This document shows positions 50,437-59,413 of a DNA stretch of 64,000 bases, one piece after another. The DNA lies in contig NZ_SJKB01000009.1 in NCBI RefSeq assembly GCF_004331465.1, positions 248,001 through 312,000 of the forward strand, in the 5' to 3' direction. How positions within the stretch are numbered: position 1 is the first letter of the stretch; each line of letters opens with the position of its first letter. Origin of the DNA: Kribbella pittospori (GTDB lineage Bacteria > Actinomycetota > Actinomycetes > Propionibacteriales > Kribbellaceae). The position numbers and the translations under genes are program-made. Under the pieces are notes generated by a model. That model searched no databases and was not told the DNA's origin. It saw nothing but the letters and a program-made list of their open reading frames with translations.

Positions 50437-52107
50437 AAGGCTCCGGTAGCGGCTCCACGTCTCCTTGACCGCGTCGAAGTCCGCAGGACCGAAGTCATGA
50501 CGGTCCGTGTCGGTTCCGTCGACGTAGTACAGCGCGGGTACGCCCAGACTGTCCTGCATGGCCAGATAGCGACGCCACTCCGCGTGGTTGGGCATCATCC
50601 AGCCGTCCGTGTCCACGCCGAGCTCCGGAACCACCGAACGCGCCACTGCGGCCCGGTACGCCATGTGGCGAGCGACGTACCCGGGTTCCGCGGTGTCGTC
50701 ACGTAGTACGTCGTTCAGCCGGATCATGTCGGTCACGTCGAGGAATGCCGGATTCGGCGTGTGCGTGACGACCAGGGCGCCGGGCTTGACCCGTTTGGCG
50801 GTGTCGTAGACGAGGCGCAGTTGCTCGTGCAGCAGCGCCGTACCCCACCGCGGCCCACTGTGCCGCAGTGACGATCCGGACGGCGTCCGCGCGGTGAAGT
50901 CGATCTTGAACCCGTCCGCGTCCAGTCCGCCGGCCGACAGCATGTACTCGACCGCGTCCGTGATCAGTGAAACGCAGGCTGGTGAGTCCGCATCCAGTCC
51001 GACCGGGTTGCCTCCGGCATCGGTGATGCACGCCTCCACCGGGGCACCCTCGTGGTCCCAGGCCTTCCACCAGAGCAGGACGCGCTGACCGGCTGCATGG
51101 CGTCCGCCGATCCAGGCCTTGAGGTCGGTCCACTTCGCCGGGTCCGGCCGACAGGTCGCGTACTCAGCCTGCCACTTGTCGTCGATCACCACCGTCTCCG
51201 GCACGATTCCCTGCGTGGCCAAGGTCTCCAGGAACCGGTCATAGTTGTCCTGAGTCGCCAGCGGCTGTGGAGCCTGGTCCCTCCTGGCGCCCAGGGCACA
51301 CTGGGCGCCCCACCCGCAGAAGATCGTCCCCGACCACCACTCCGCCTTCACGGCCGACCGCGACGGGACGACACTCGCGGCGTCGAGCAACTCACGGTGA
51401 CGGCTCAGCACCTCCTCCGGACCGTCACCACCCAGCTGTACGACGAGCCGCGGCGTCCGGAACGTCCCGTCGACGATGGTCTGGCCCTCGTAGTCCAGCC
51501 GCAGACTGAATCCACCGGTCACCGGCAGGTAGTGGTAACTGGTGAAGTTCTGCTCTTCGATCGGTGCCACCACACTGAACCCGAACCACTGCTCGGCCGT
51601 CGACGCGGCAAAACACCACGGCGCCGGAGTGAACAGCCAGCGCTCGATCCCCGGCTCACTGCCCTCACCGCACACACCGATGGTGGCCGGCTCGAGCACA
51701 TCCCGGATCACTCGGGTCGGATGGTCGGGGTTCGGCGAGTACGCCTGCCGCAGGTGCGACCCGCTAGGCAGGAAGCCTCGCGGTGTACGGCGCCCGCCGA
51801 GCAGATGGACCTCGGTGATCCGGCCCTGCCCGCTCACCGTCGTCTGCGTCTCGATCCGATCCGGCAGGAACCGCGTGGTCGTCACGCGGCTGTCCCACAC
51901 GCTGCTGCGAGCAGTCGCGGTGACCACGAGCCCACCGTCCAGCTCAGCGGACTCCAACGAGATGGCGCCGTAGCTCTCGTCGTACCCAGTGGTCGTGTCG
52001 ACCGAGGCGAACAGGCGGAGTGCGAACCACCGCTGTCCGTCCACTCCGCCAACTGCGGCGTAGACCTTGGCATCGTTCACGTCGACGGTGTAGTTGCCGA
52101 TCTTCAC
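50434..52107 (-). CDS. Melibiase-like glycoside hydrolase (clan GH-D type)
   Basis: A 557-residue cytosolic glycosidase. A beta-sandwich N-terminus (about 1-240) precedes a TIM barrel with WWSGTIFCGWGAQ (257-269), TVVIDDKWQ, LLWWKAWD and DGFKIDF (about 398-404), whose Asp403 fits the nucleophile of the melibiase/GH36-like clan. Alpha-galactosidase is the nearest type; the true sugar is open. AGAGGA lies 5 nt before GTG 52107. It starts 10 nt after the double-MBL gene, so the two form an operon. Confidence 0.75.
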   Translation of the reverse strand: MKIGNYTVDVNDAKVYAAVGGVDGQRWFALRLFASVDTTTGYDESYGAISLESAELDGGLVVTATARSSVWDSRVTTTRFLPDRIETQTTVSGQGRITEVHLLGGRRTPRGFLPSGSHLRQAYSPNPDHPTRVIRDVLEPATIGVCGEGSEPGIERWLFTPAPWCFAASTAEQWFGFSVVAPIEEQNFTSYHYLPVTGGFSLRLDYEGQTIVDGTFRTPRLVVQLGGDGPEEVLSRHRELLDAASVVPSRSAVKAEWWSGTIFCGWGAQCALGARRDQAPQPLATQDNYDRFLETLATQGIVPETVVIDDKWQAEYATCRPDPAKWTDLKAWIGGRHAAGQRVLLWWKAWDHEGAPVEACITDAGGNPVGLDADSPACVSLITDAVEYMLSAGGLDADGFKIDFTARTPSGSSLRHSGPRWGTALLHEQLRLVYDTAKRVKPGALVVTHTPNPAFLDVTDMIRLNDVLRDDTAEPGYVARHMAYRAAVARSVVPELGVDTDGWMMPNHAEWRRYLAMQDSLGVPALYYVDGTDTDRHDFGPADFDAVKETWSRYRSL

Positions 52108-52117
52108 AGAGGTCCTC

Positions 52118-53863
52118 TCAAGGCAGGCGTACGTCGACCAGCGCCTCGGCCAACTGGCCCAGGTACCGGCCGTCCCGGGTGACAGCGGCCGCGATGCGCG
52201 CACGTCGTACCGGCTGATCCACGTGCGGTACGACGACAAACGTGTGCTCGTCGGCCTGCTCGCAGTCCCACCCCGCCGGTACGACGAGCCGTGTGCCCAT
52301 GCAGCTGACCCGCAGGTCGAACGGCTGCCCGTCCACTGCGAAGACCTGGTACGGCGTGATCCGCACCGAGCCGGTGAACACGGGATCCTCCCGAAGGAAG
52401 ACCGAGCGGTGCACTCGGGCGACCTCGTCACCAAGCCGGCTCAGCTCGTCGAGGTAGTCCTGCGTGACGGTGCGCGGGTCCCAATGACCGGAGATCATCA
52501 GCTCGGGCCGGAGCCGCTGGTAGAGCGCGGCCGACGCGACGTAGTCGTCCGCGGCGAACGCGTTCGCGTACTGGAAGTTCGGGATCTCCGCCGACTCACC
52601 GGGCACCCAACTACCGGTCTGCTGGTCACCGGTCGCGAGCACCCGCCGACCGTCGACCTCGAACCCGATCGCCGAGGCATAGAGCGTGTGACCGGGCAGG
52701 GCATACAGGTCGATCTCGTGCTCGCGCCAGCGGACTCCGGTGCCGTCGGCGATGTGTTGTGCGCACGGGATCGGCTCGAACCAGAGGCACGGCAGGTCGT
52801 AGTGGGTCGGGTTCTCCAGGACGTGGGCCACCGGCGCCGAGGCCCACACCTCGGTGCCGTGGACCTCACGCATCAGGTTGAACGCGGCGACGTGGTCGTC
52901 GTGGTAGTGCGTCGGGATGGCGACCTCGACCCGCTCGATGCCGTAGTCGCGCTGCAGGGACCGCAGGCTCGGCAGCCAGGGCCGTACGGCATGGCGGGGG
53001 CCACCGATCGGGATGTCCGTGGTCAGGTCGTACCCGTAGTCGATGAGTAACGCTGTCCCGGAGTCGCTCATCAGGACGTAGCTGCGTGACTCACTCGTGC
53101 GGTTCATCAGCAGGTGCGGACTGAGCTCGACGTACGGGTTCTCGAGCTTGTCGAGCAGCCCGGTCGGTGCCCCGAGCCGCACGGTGATGAGTTCGCCGAG
53201 TGCATCGCACGTACGCCGTACTGCCTCGACCGGATCGGTCATCGGTGAACCATGGCTGGGCAGCAAGGCCCGGGGCTGTTGATCAAGCAGTTGCATCAGC
53301 GACGCCATGGACATCGCAGCGCCCTGCAGACCGACGTACGACCACTGCAGTGCCGCGGCCGACCAGACCTTGCCGGGGCTGTGCACCAGGTCGCCGGTGA
53401 ACGCGTAGCCGTCGACCAGATAGGTCACGCTGCCGGGCGTGTGGCCGGGAGTGGGCAGGGTCCGCACGTCCAGATGACCGATGCGGCGGCTGCTGTAGTC
53501 CTTCATCACGCCGGTGACCCGCACGGATTCCAGCAGCGAGAACCGATCCGTGCGCAGATCGTAGTTGTTGACTATTCGTCGTTGCTGCCAGTGATGGTCG
53601 ACGTCCCCGATCAGGTCCGCCTCGTTCTCCGGTACCCAGACCCGCGCGCCGCTGTCCACCAGCCGCGGCAGGCCCTCCACTTGATCGCGGTGATGGTGCG
53701 TGACGAGGACATCGGTCACCCGATCGGCGCCGTACGACGCCAACTGGTCCAGCCACCGCCCACTGCCGGCGTCGATCGCCACCGCGGACCGGGTGGCGGA
53801 GTCCACCAGCAGGTAGACCACGCACGAGTCCTCGATGGCGTGGAGGTCGTCGCCGAGCATCAC
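52118..53863 (-). CDS. Tandem double metallo-beta-lactamase-fold protein
   Basis: A 581-residue protein with two complete MBL-fold domains in one chain. Domain 1 (about 1-230): THHHRDQ (His56, His58, Asp60, with Gln61 for the usual His), PGHTPGS (His141), TGDLVH (Asp158), PSHGSP (His204). Domain 2 (about 255-490): THYHDDH (His319, His321, Asp323, His324), PGHTLYA (His392), TGDQQTG (Asp413), SGHWDP (His460). Both keep metal ligands. A C-terminal beta domain follows. GTG 53863 sits 7 nt after a TAAGGT box; GTG 53872 is an alternative. Lactonase or ester hydrolase activity on a sugar intermediate is a guess. Confidence 0.82.
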   Translation of the reverse strand: MMLGDDLHAIEDSCVVYLLVDSATRSAVAIDAGSGRWLDQLASYGADRVTDVLVTHHHRDQVEGLPRLVDSGARVWVPENEADLIGDVDHHWQQRRIVNNYDLRTDRFSLLESVRVTGVMKDYSSRRIGHLDVRTLPTPGHTPGSVTYLVDGYAFTGDLVHSPGKVWSAAALQWSYVGLQGAAMSMASLMQLLDQQPRALLPSHGSPMTDPVEAVRRTCDALGELITVRLGAPTGLLDKLENPYVELSPHLLMNRTSESRSYVLMSDSGTALLIDYGYDLTTDIPIGGPRHAVRPWLPSLRSLQRDYGIERVEVAIPTHYHDDHVAAFNLMREVHGTEVWASAPVAHVLENPTHYDLPCLWFEPIPCAQHIADGTGVRWREHEIDLYALPGHTLYASAIGFEVDGRRVLATGDQQTGSWVPGESAEIPNFQYANAFAADDYVASAALYQRLRPELMISGHWDPRTVTQDYLDELSRLGDEVARVHRSVFLREDPVFTGSVRITPYQVFAVDGQPFDLRVSCMGTRLVVPAGWDCEQADEHTFVVVPHVDQPVRRARIAAAVTRDGRYLGQLAEALVDVRLP

Positions 53864-53870
53864 ACGCAGC

Positions 53871-53876
53871 ACCTTA
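53871..53876 (-). promoter_or_regulatory. Leaderless -10 box (TAAGGT) of the double-MBL gene
   Basis: TAAGGT on the minus strand, 7 nt before GTG 53863. Confidence 0.45.
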
Positions 53877-53886
53877 GAGGGTGAAC

Positions 53887-53900
53887 TGGAATCGATTCCA
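53887..53900. promoter_or_regulatory. LacI-type operator TGGAATCGATTCCA
   Basis: Perfect palindrome fitting TGGnATCGATnCCA, placed 10 bp upstream of the -10 box of the double-MBL gene, in the -35/-10 spacer where a repressor would block RNA polymerase. Confidence 0.7.
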
Positions 53901-53938
53901 CCGCGTGGTCGGCCACCCCGCGCCGAAGGGCGACCGGA

Positions 53939-54322
53939 TCAAAGGTCCGACAGGGCTTCCTCGACCGTGGAGTAGATCCGGAACTGACCGCCGAGGCCGG
54001 TGACGGCGAGCGGGCGGTCGACCGGACGGCCGACGCCGACGAGTGCCAGCGTGATGTTGTGCTGACCGGCCAGGTTGCGGGCCTCGACCAGGTTGCCGAG
54101 GCCGGCCGAGCTGCAGAACGTGACGGCGGACACGTCGATGAGAACCAGCCGGGCCGGCGGCGCGACCGCGGCCCGGATCGACTCGGAGGCGAAGTCGGTG
54201 GTCGCGATGTCGATCTCGCCCGACATCCGGACCAGCAGTACGCCGGCTTCCAGCTCCACGGTCACAGCGTCGAAAGTCGTTCTGATCATCTCGCCGTCCC
54301 GCGGCTCTGGGTGGCTTGTCAC
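53939..54322 (-). CDS. STAS-domain anti-sigma factor antagonist
   Basis: A 127-residue protein with one STAS domain. VRMSGEIDIATTDFASESI (about 33-51) and LIDVSAVTFCSSAGLGNLVE (about 61-80) hold the family core, including the Ser-Ser-Ala-Gly site for phosphorylation by an RsbW-type kinase. GTG 54322 is chosen because GGGGGAGAG lies 6 nt upstream; ATG 54289 is the start of the domain itself. No anti-sigma factor gene is nearby, so it is an orphan here. Confidence 0.9.
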   Translation of the reverse strand: MTSHPEPRDGEMIRTTFDAVTVELEAGVLLVRMSGEIDIATTDFASESIRAAVAPPARLVLIDVSAVTFCSSAGLGNLVEARNLAGQHNITLALVGVGRPVDRPLAVTGLGGQFRIYSTVEEALSDL

Positions 54323-54599
54323 GCCGGTCTCTCCCCCGGGCAGCGCCACGAACGCCGGTAGGTCCTGGCGGGATGGAACTGCCCTGCTCTCACCGTATGC
54401 CCCAACGGCTTAACGTCACAACGGGTCTGACGCGGATGACCTCGGAGCGTGACCTTGACCGGATGTAAGCGCTGCCAGCCATAGGTGTGCCTATCCGAAG
54501 CGTCAAGCCGCGCGGCGATCCTGACAGTCCGCCCGACGAAGCCGACCGCCCCCGGGCCGGTGGTAGACAGGACGAAAACACACGGTTGAAGGAGCGGAC

Positions 54600-55343
54600 A
54601 TGGGCGTACTCGACGGCAAGGCGGCTCTGGTCACCGGCGGCTCGCGCGGGATCGGAGCGGCGATCGTCCGGCGGCTGGCCGCCGACGGTGCCGTGGTGAC
54701 GTTCACCTATAAGAGCAGTGAGGCCGCGGCCGCGGACGTGGTCGCGGAGGTGAAGGCGGCCGGCGGTGAGGCGATTGCGGTCCAGTCCGATCAGGCCGAC
54801 CTGACTGGTGTGGACGAGCTCTTCGAGCGGGCGGCCGAGCCGACCGGCACCCTCGACATCTTCGTGTGCAACGCGGCGCAGGCGAAGGTGCAACGGATCG
54901 CGGACGTGACCGAGGCCGACTACGACGAGGTTTTCGGGGCCAACCTCAAGGGCCCGTTCTTCGCGATCCAGCGGGCCGGCCAGGTGCTGCCCGACGGCGG
55001 CCGGATCATTGCCCTGTCCACGCTGAACACCGCGGTCCCCGGCCCGGGCATCTCCCTGTACGCCGGCAGCAAGGCAGCGCTGGAGTTGTTCGTCAGGGTC
55101 GCCGCTCGCGAGTACGGCGCCCGCCGGATCACCGTCAACGCCGTGTCGCCGGGTGCGACCGACACCGACATGTTCCACGGCGCGAATCCGCCAGAGGCCA
55201 AGGAGAGGCTGGTCGGGATCACCGCGCTCGGCCGGATCGGCGAACCGGCCGAGGTCGCCGACGTGGTCGCATTCTTGGCCGGCCCCGACAGCCGCTGGGT
55301 GACCGGCCAGAACCTCCGTGCCACCGGCGGCCTCCTCATTTGA
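54600..55343 (+). CDS. Short-chain dehydrogenase/reductase
   Basis: A 247-residue classical SDR. The cofactor motif TGGSRGIGAAIVRR is near 12-25, catalytic YAGSK near 156-160, and PGATDTDM follows. It belongs to the 3-oxoacyl-ACP reductase/glucose dehydrogenase-like group; the substrate cannot be told. GAAGGAG lies 6 nt before ATG 54600. The AlkD gene overlaps its stop. Confidence 0.92.
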   Translation: MGVLDGKAALVTGGSRGIGAAIVRRLAADGAVVTFTYKSSEAAAADVVAEVKAAGGEAIAVQSDQADLTGVDELFERAAEPTGTLDIFVCNAAQAKVQRIADVTEADYDEVFGANLKGPFFAIQRAGQVLPDGGRIIALSTLNTAVPGPGISLYAGSKAALELFVRVAAREYGARRITVNAVSPGATDTDMFHGANPPEAKERLVGITALGRIGEPAEVADVVAFLAGPDSRWVTGQNLRATGGLLI

Positions 55344-56068
55344 GTACCAAGGACCTATTCGCCGACATCGACGCCGCGGCTGATCCCGCGGTGGCGGAGG
55401 TGCTGTCGGGGTACTTCAAGTTGCAGCCCGGCGGGTACGGCCACGGTGACCAGATGATCGGGGTGAAGCTGTCCACGATCCGCGGACTGCTCAAGCCGTA
55501 CCTCCGCGCCGACCTCCCGCTGCCCGAGCTCGAGCAGGCGCTGACCAGCCCGGTCCACGAGCACCGGCTGGCAATCCTTTGTCTGCTGGCCGATCGGTCC
55601 GCCCGCGCTGTCAAGCCGCGTACGGCGGACCCGGCGGAAGTCACCGCGATCCACGATCTCTACGTGCGCAGTACGGCGTACATCAACAACTGGGATCTGG
55701 TCGACTGCAGTGCGGCGGACATCGTCGGCGGCTACCTGTCCGACAAGCCGCGAGACGAGCTGCACACCCTGGTCCGGTCGTCGTCGTTGTGGGAGCGGCG
55801 GATCGCGCTCGTCGCGACGCAATGGTTCATCAGGCGTGGGGACAGCGCGGACATCTACGCGCTCGCGCCGCAGGTGCTCGACGATCCGCAGGACCTGATC
55901 CACAAGGCCTCTGGCTGGATGCTACGCGAAGCCGGCAAACGGGTCTCGGAGGACGAGTTGCTCGCATTCCTGGACGAGTACGCAGCGGCGATGCCGCGGA
56001 CCATGCTCAGTTACGCGACCGAGCATTTCCCCGCCGACGTTCGCCGGCACTACCGAGCATTGCGCTGA
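55340..56068 (+). CDS. DNA alkylation repair protein (AlkD-type)
   Basis: A 242-residue all-helical HEAT-like repeat protein of the AlkC/AlkD glycosylase group, which removes alkylated bases. Typical pieces are YGHGDQMIGVKLSTIRGL (about 32-49), NNWDLVDCSA (catalytic Trp/Asp region), WERRIALVATQWFIR and PRTMLSYATEHF at the end. The only suitable start is TTG 55340, overlapping the SDR stop as TTGA, so translation is probably coupled. Confidence 0.9.
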   Translation: MSTKDLFADIDAAADPAVAEVLSGYFKLQPGGYGHGDQMIGVKLSTIRGLLKPYLRADLPLPELEQALTSPVHEHRLAILCLLADRSARAVKPRTADPAEVTAIHDLYVRSTAYINNWDLVDCSAADIVGGYLSDKPRDELHTLVRSSSLWERRIALVATQWFIRRGDSADIYALAPQVLDDPQDLIHKASGWMLREAGKRVSEDELLAFLDEYAAAMPRTMLSYATEHFPADVRRHYRALR

Positions 56069-56152
56069 CATTTCAGTGCAGGTCGAAAGGCGTGCCGGAC
56101 CTGGGGGCGCGGTCCTACCCTGAGCCCAACCGCTCGCGAAGGGGCCGCCCCG

Positions 56153-56956
56153 ATGAACCTCAAGCGCATCCTCACGTCGTTGGTTCTGACAACACTCGTC
56201 GCCACCGGGCTGATCGCCGTACCGACGACCGCGATGGCGGCGCCCGGCTTCCAGATGCCGATCCCCTGCGGACTGCGCTGGACCACTGCGAGCCACAGCG
56301 GTCACGCCAGCCAGTGGATGATCGACATGGTCGACCCGGGCGGCCACACCCGCGGTACGCCGGTCCTCGCGTCGGCCGGTGGGACGGTCAGTGCGTCACT
56401 GCTGTCCTCCACCGGCGGCAACATGGTCGTCATCGACCACGGCGGCGGCTGGCAGACCCGTTACCTGCACATGGATCGGCGTGATGTTGCCGTCGGCAAC
56501 ACGGTGGGTCAGGGCACGCAGCTCGGCATCGTCGGCAGTACCGGCGACAGCACGGGACCGCACCTGCACTTCGAGCAGAAGCTGAACGGCGTTGTGCAGC
56601 AGGCGTGGTTCAACGGTCATGCGGTGCCGCTCACCTGGTCGTACAACCAGCATTACGAGACCAGCGCCAACTGTGGTGCGGGCGACGGTAAGTTCTGGGT
56701 CGACACCTTCGCCAACGCGCCTGGCTACAGCACCCCCGGTGGTACGCAGACCGGCACGCTGAACAAGGGCACGAACTACGTGTTCTGCCGGGTCTGGGGA
56801 CCGGAGGTCCGAGTGGGTACGGCGTTCAACCACTGGTGGCTGAAGACCGACCTGGACGTCGGCCCGGCGAACCAGTGGGTGTCGGCGTACTACCTGTCCC
56901 GCTGGGGCAACGACGAGGCCAAGGACAACTCCGGCCGCGACATCCCCGCCTGCTGA
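56153..56956 (+). CDS. Secreted M23-family peptidase (LytM-like)
   Basis: A 267-residue exported protein with a signal peptide (MNLKRILTSLVLTTLVATGL, cleavage near MAA, residue 30). The M23 domain spans about 45-160 with His51/Asp58, TRYLHM and GPHLHF (His137/His139) as zinc and catalytic residues. A C-terminal beta domain (about 175-267) with four cysteines may bind the wall. It likely cuts peptidoglycan cross-bridges. AAGGGG lies upstream of the ATG. Confidence 0.92.
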   Translation: MNLKRILTSLVLTTLVATGLIAVPTTAMAAPGFQMPIPCGLRWTTASHSGHASQWMIDMVDPGGHTRGTPVLASAGGTVSASLLSSTGGNMVVIDHGGGWQTRYLHMDRRDVAVGNTVGQGTQLGIVGSTGDSTGPHLHFEQKLNGVVQQAWFNGHAVPLTWSYNQHYETSANCGAGDGKFWVDTFANAPGYSTPGGTQTGTLNKGTNYVFCRVWGPEVRVGTAFNHWWLKTDLDVGPANQWVSAYYLSRWGNDEAKDNSGRDIPAC

Positions 56957-56990
56957 TTGCCGACGGCAACAGACAGGCCGGCAACAGTTG

Positions 56991-58460
56991 TCAGCCCTCG
57001 CGGGTCTGCGCGTACGGCGGGGCTTCGACCGCGCAGTGCCGGTGATGGTGCAGATGGACCCGCTGCGCGGTCCGGTCGCCGATCGTGAACCAGGCGACCA
57101 CGCTGCCGGAGGCGGTCAGGATCGCTGAGATCCACACCGCCCGGTCGAACCCCTCCTGGAACGCGGCCGGGTCGCGGTAGGAGTCACCGGTGATCCCGGC
57201 CGCCATCGGGATCGCGGCGACCGCCATCAATTGCGCCGACCGGGCGACCGCGTTGTTCACACCGGAGGCGATCCCCGCGTGGTGGTCCTCGACCGACGAC
57301 AACACCGTCGCGGTCAGCGGAGCGACTGTCGCGACCAGGCCGAACCCGAGCACGATCACGGCCGGCAGGACCGCTTCGACGTACGACGAACCCGGCTCGA
57401 TCCGCAGCATCAGCAGCAAACCCACCGCCATCAGTGCCGGCCCGATGGTCATCGGGAGCCGGGCGCCGATCCGCTCCGAGAGCGCACCGGAGTACCCCGA
57501 CAGGGCGAGCATCAGGATGGTCATCGGCAACAGCGCGGCCCCGGCCCAGATGGCGTCGTACCCGAGCGCGGTCTGGAGATAGACGACGAGCAGGAACGTC
57601 ACCGTGCCGAACCCGCCGTACACGACGACCGTGACCAGGTTGGCGCCGGTGAACTGGGTGTTCTTGAAGATGCCGGGTGGCAGCATCGGGTGCGAACTTC
57701 GGCGCTCGACCTCGACGAACGCGACGAAGGCGAGCACGCCGATCGCCAGCGTGCTCAGGACGAGCGGGCTGGCGAGGCCGTCCTCGCCGGCCTGGATCAG
57801 GCCGAAGGTCAGGCCGGCCAGGCCGATCGTCGCCACCCCCGCACCGGCCAGGTCGAGCTTCCCGGCCGCGGTCTCGTCGCGCGTCTCGGGGACGTGCCGC
57901 AGTGTGACCAGGACGGTGACGAGCGCGATCGGCACGTTGATCAGGAAGATCAGTCGCCAGGACCCGCTGTCGACCAAGCCGCCGCCGACGAACGGGCCGA
58001 CCGCCGCGGCCACCGAGGTCAGGCCGGACCAGGTGCCGACGGCCTTGCTGCGGTCGGAGTGCTGGAACGTGGTCTGCAGGATCGCCAGGCTGCCCGGGGT
58101 GAGCAGCGCGCCGCCGATGCCCTGCAGGACGCGGCCGGCGATCATCACCTCGAGGTTCGGCGCGACCGCACAGATCACCGAGGCGACCGCGAACCAGGTC
58201 ACCCCGGTGACGAACATCCGGCGCCGGCCTAGTCGGTCGCCGAGCGAACCGCTGAGCAGAATCAGCGACGCGAGCAGCAGCATGTAGCCGTTGACGATCC
58301 ACTGCAGCCCACCCATGTCGGCGTTCAGGTCCTCGCCCATCGCCGGCAGCGCGACGTTCACCACCGTTCCGTCCAGGAACGCCATCCCGGATCCGAGAGC
58401 CGTGGCCGCCAGCACCCACCGAGCCCGGGCGGTGCCGAACGCGATCCGCTCATCCGTCAT
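56991..58460 (-). CDS. MFS exporter (DHA2 family)
   Basis: A 489-residue transporter with about 14 helices. FLDGTVVNVALPAMGEDL in helix 1 and SGSLGDRLGRRRMFV between helices 2 and 3 are the DHA2 hallmarks. The start at 58460 is set by a TACGCT box 6 nt upstream. No adjacent regulator was found. The substrate is unknown; drugs or metabolites are usual. Confidence 0.93.
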   Translation of the reverse strand: MTDERIAFGTARARWVLAATALGSGMAFLDGTVVNVALPAMGEDLNADMGGLQWIVNGYMLLLASLILLSGSLGDRLGRRRMFVTGVTWFAVASVICAVAPNLEVMIAGRVLQGIGGALLTPGSLAILQTTFQHSDRSKAVGTWSGLTSVAAAVGPFVGGGLVDSGSWRLIFLINVPIALVTVLVTLRHVPETRDETAAGKLDLAGAGVATIGLAGLTFGLIQAGEDGLASPLVLSTLAIGVLAFVAFVEVERRSSHPMLPPGIFKNTQFTGANLVTVVVYGGFGTVTFLLVVYLQTALGYDAIWAGAALLPMTILMLALSGYSGALSERIGARLPMTIGPALMAVGLLLMLRIEPGSSYVEAVLPAVIVLGFGLVATVAPLTATVLSSVEDHHAGIASGVNNAVARSAQLMAVAAIPMAAGITGDSYRDPAAFQEGFDRAVWISAILTASGSVVAWFTIGDRTAQRVHLHHHRHCAVEAPPYAQTREG

Positions 58461-58466
58461 GAGCTC

Positions 58467-58472
58467 AGCGTA
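58467..58472 (-). promoter_or_regulatory. Leaderless -10 box (TACGCT) of the MFS gene
   Basis: TACGCT on the minus strand, 6 nt before ATG 58460. Confidence 0.5.
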
Positions 58473-58491
58473 GGCCAGGCGTGGTCCGCGC

Positions 58492-59283
58492 TCAGTTGGG
58501 CAGATCCAGTTGCAGTACGACGAGCGCCTTGTTGGCCGGGATGTCGGGCAGGATGCCGAGTTTGGGCGGATTGCCGACCGCACATCGGGTCTCGGTCAGG
58601 AGCGGGCACACGGCGTTCAGCAGTCCCTGGGTGACGGTGAGAGTGGTCGGCAGGGTGCCGTCGGCGCCCGCGGTGAGAGGCCGGATCGCCGCGCCCGCCC
58701 GGCGGGACACGGACGGCGTGCGCTGCACGAACGAGCCGGACAGCCGGTAGCTCAGCTGGAGCTTGGACGCGGCAACGGTGAGCGGAAGGTCCAGAGGTGC
58801 GGCGAGACTGGTCTGCTCGATCGGCACCTGCTCGCCGTCGGCGACGACCTGCAGGTTCGTCGCCCGCGGTTCCGTCTTGGCCATCATCCCGGGCAGGTGT
58901 TCACCGGAGTCCGGCAGTTGCAGCTGGACGATGTCTGTGGCCTCAGGCAACATCACGTCCTCGGTCACGTCGAACGACCCGTCGTTGCGCGGTACGGCGG
59001 TCAGCCGGATACCCGGCATGGTCACGCCAGGACCGGGAGTCACCGGCACGCCTTCGGCCGGGCTGACGCTGACGGAGCCGGTCAGCCCGGGACTGGGGGC
59101 GACCGGTGTGCCGGTGTTGCCTGAACATGCGGCGGTCGCGCCGAGCCCGAGGGTCAGCGCGACCGCAACCAGGCCCGGTATCCCTGGGTGCCGCCGGCGG
59201 AGGTCCTCCACCCCCGATGCCTCGCTCGGGAGGAACTCCTGGCCCGCCGCCGGTGCTGTGTTCGGAGAACGCTGTCCTGCCAT
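58492..59283 (-). CDS. Putative lipoprotein, unknown function
   Basis: A 263-residue exported protein. A hydrophilic N-terminus of about 36 residues leads to a hydrophobic helix (37-52) and a lipobox-like ATAAC, then a Pro/Ser/Gly linker. The mature domain is mostly beta with one pair of cysteines (near 230 and 237). It is divergent from the DUF4397/sortase pair, so a role in the same surface layer is possible. No named family recognised. Confidence 0.65.
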   Translation of the reverse strand: MAGQRSPNTAPAAGQEFLPSEASGVEDLRRRHPGIPGLVAVALTLGLGATAACSGNTGTPVAPSPGLTGSVSVSPAEGVPVTPGPGVTMPGIRLTAVPRNDGSFDVTEDVMLPEATDIVQLQLPDSGEHLPGMMAKTEPRATNLQVVADGEQVPIEQTSLAAPLDLPLTVAASKLQLSYRLSGSFVQRTPSVSRRAGAAIRPLTAGADGTLPTTLTVTQGLLNAVCPLLTETRCAVGNPPKLGILPDIPANKALVVLQLDLPN

Positions 59284-59365
59284 GCCACCGCCCCCAGAAC
59301 GGATCCGGCGCTTCCTCTGGCGCCGGATCGGACTTGCGCCTACGATACGCCGGAATTAGTGGGGT

Positions 59366-59389
59366 GCGGCAATTACTGCCGTATTTTTC
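59366..59389 (+). promoter_or_regulatory. Small hairpin with T-tract upstream of the DUF4397 gene
   Basis: CGGCA-n5-TGCCG followed by TATTTTT, in an AT-rich patch 25-50 nt before the gene. It resembles a weak intrinsic terminator or attenuator; it could also lie within the promoter. Confidence 0.35.
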
Positions 59390-59413
59390 AGGCGCACTTC
59401 GAGGGGGTTCGGA

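Noticed and set aside
54481..54494. Palindrome ATAGG-n4-CCTAT upstream of the SDR gene
   Set aside because: Short, isolated and without a neighbouring regulator; too little to call an operator.
57231..58232. 333-codon plus-strand ORF opposite the MFS exporter
   Set aside because: Asp/Arg/Gln-rich antisense reading of membrane helices; no start signal.
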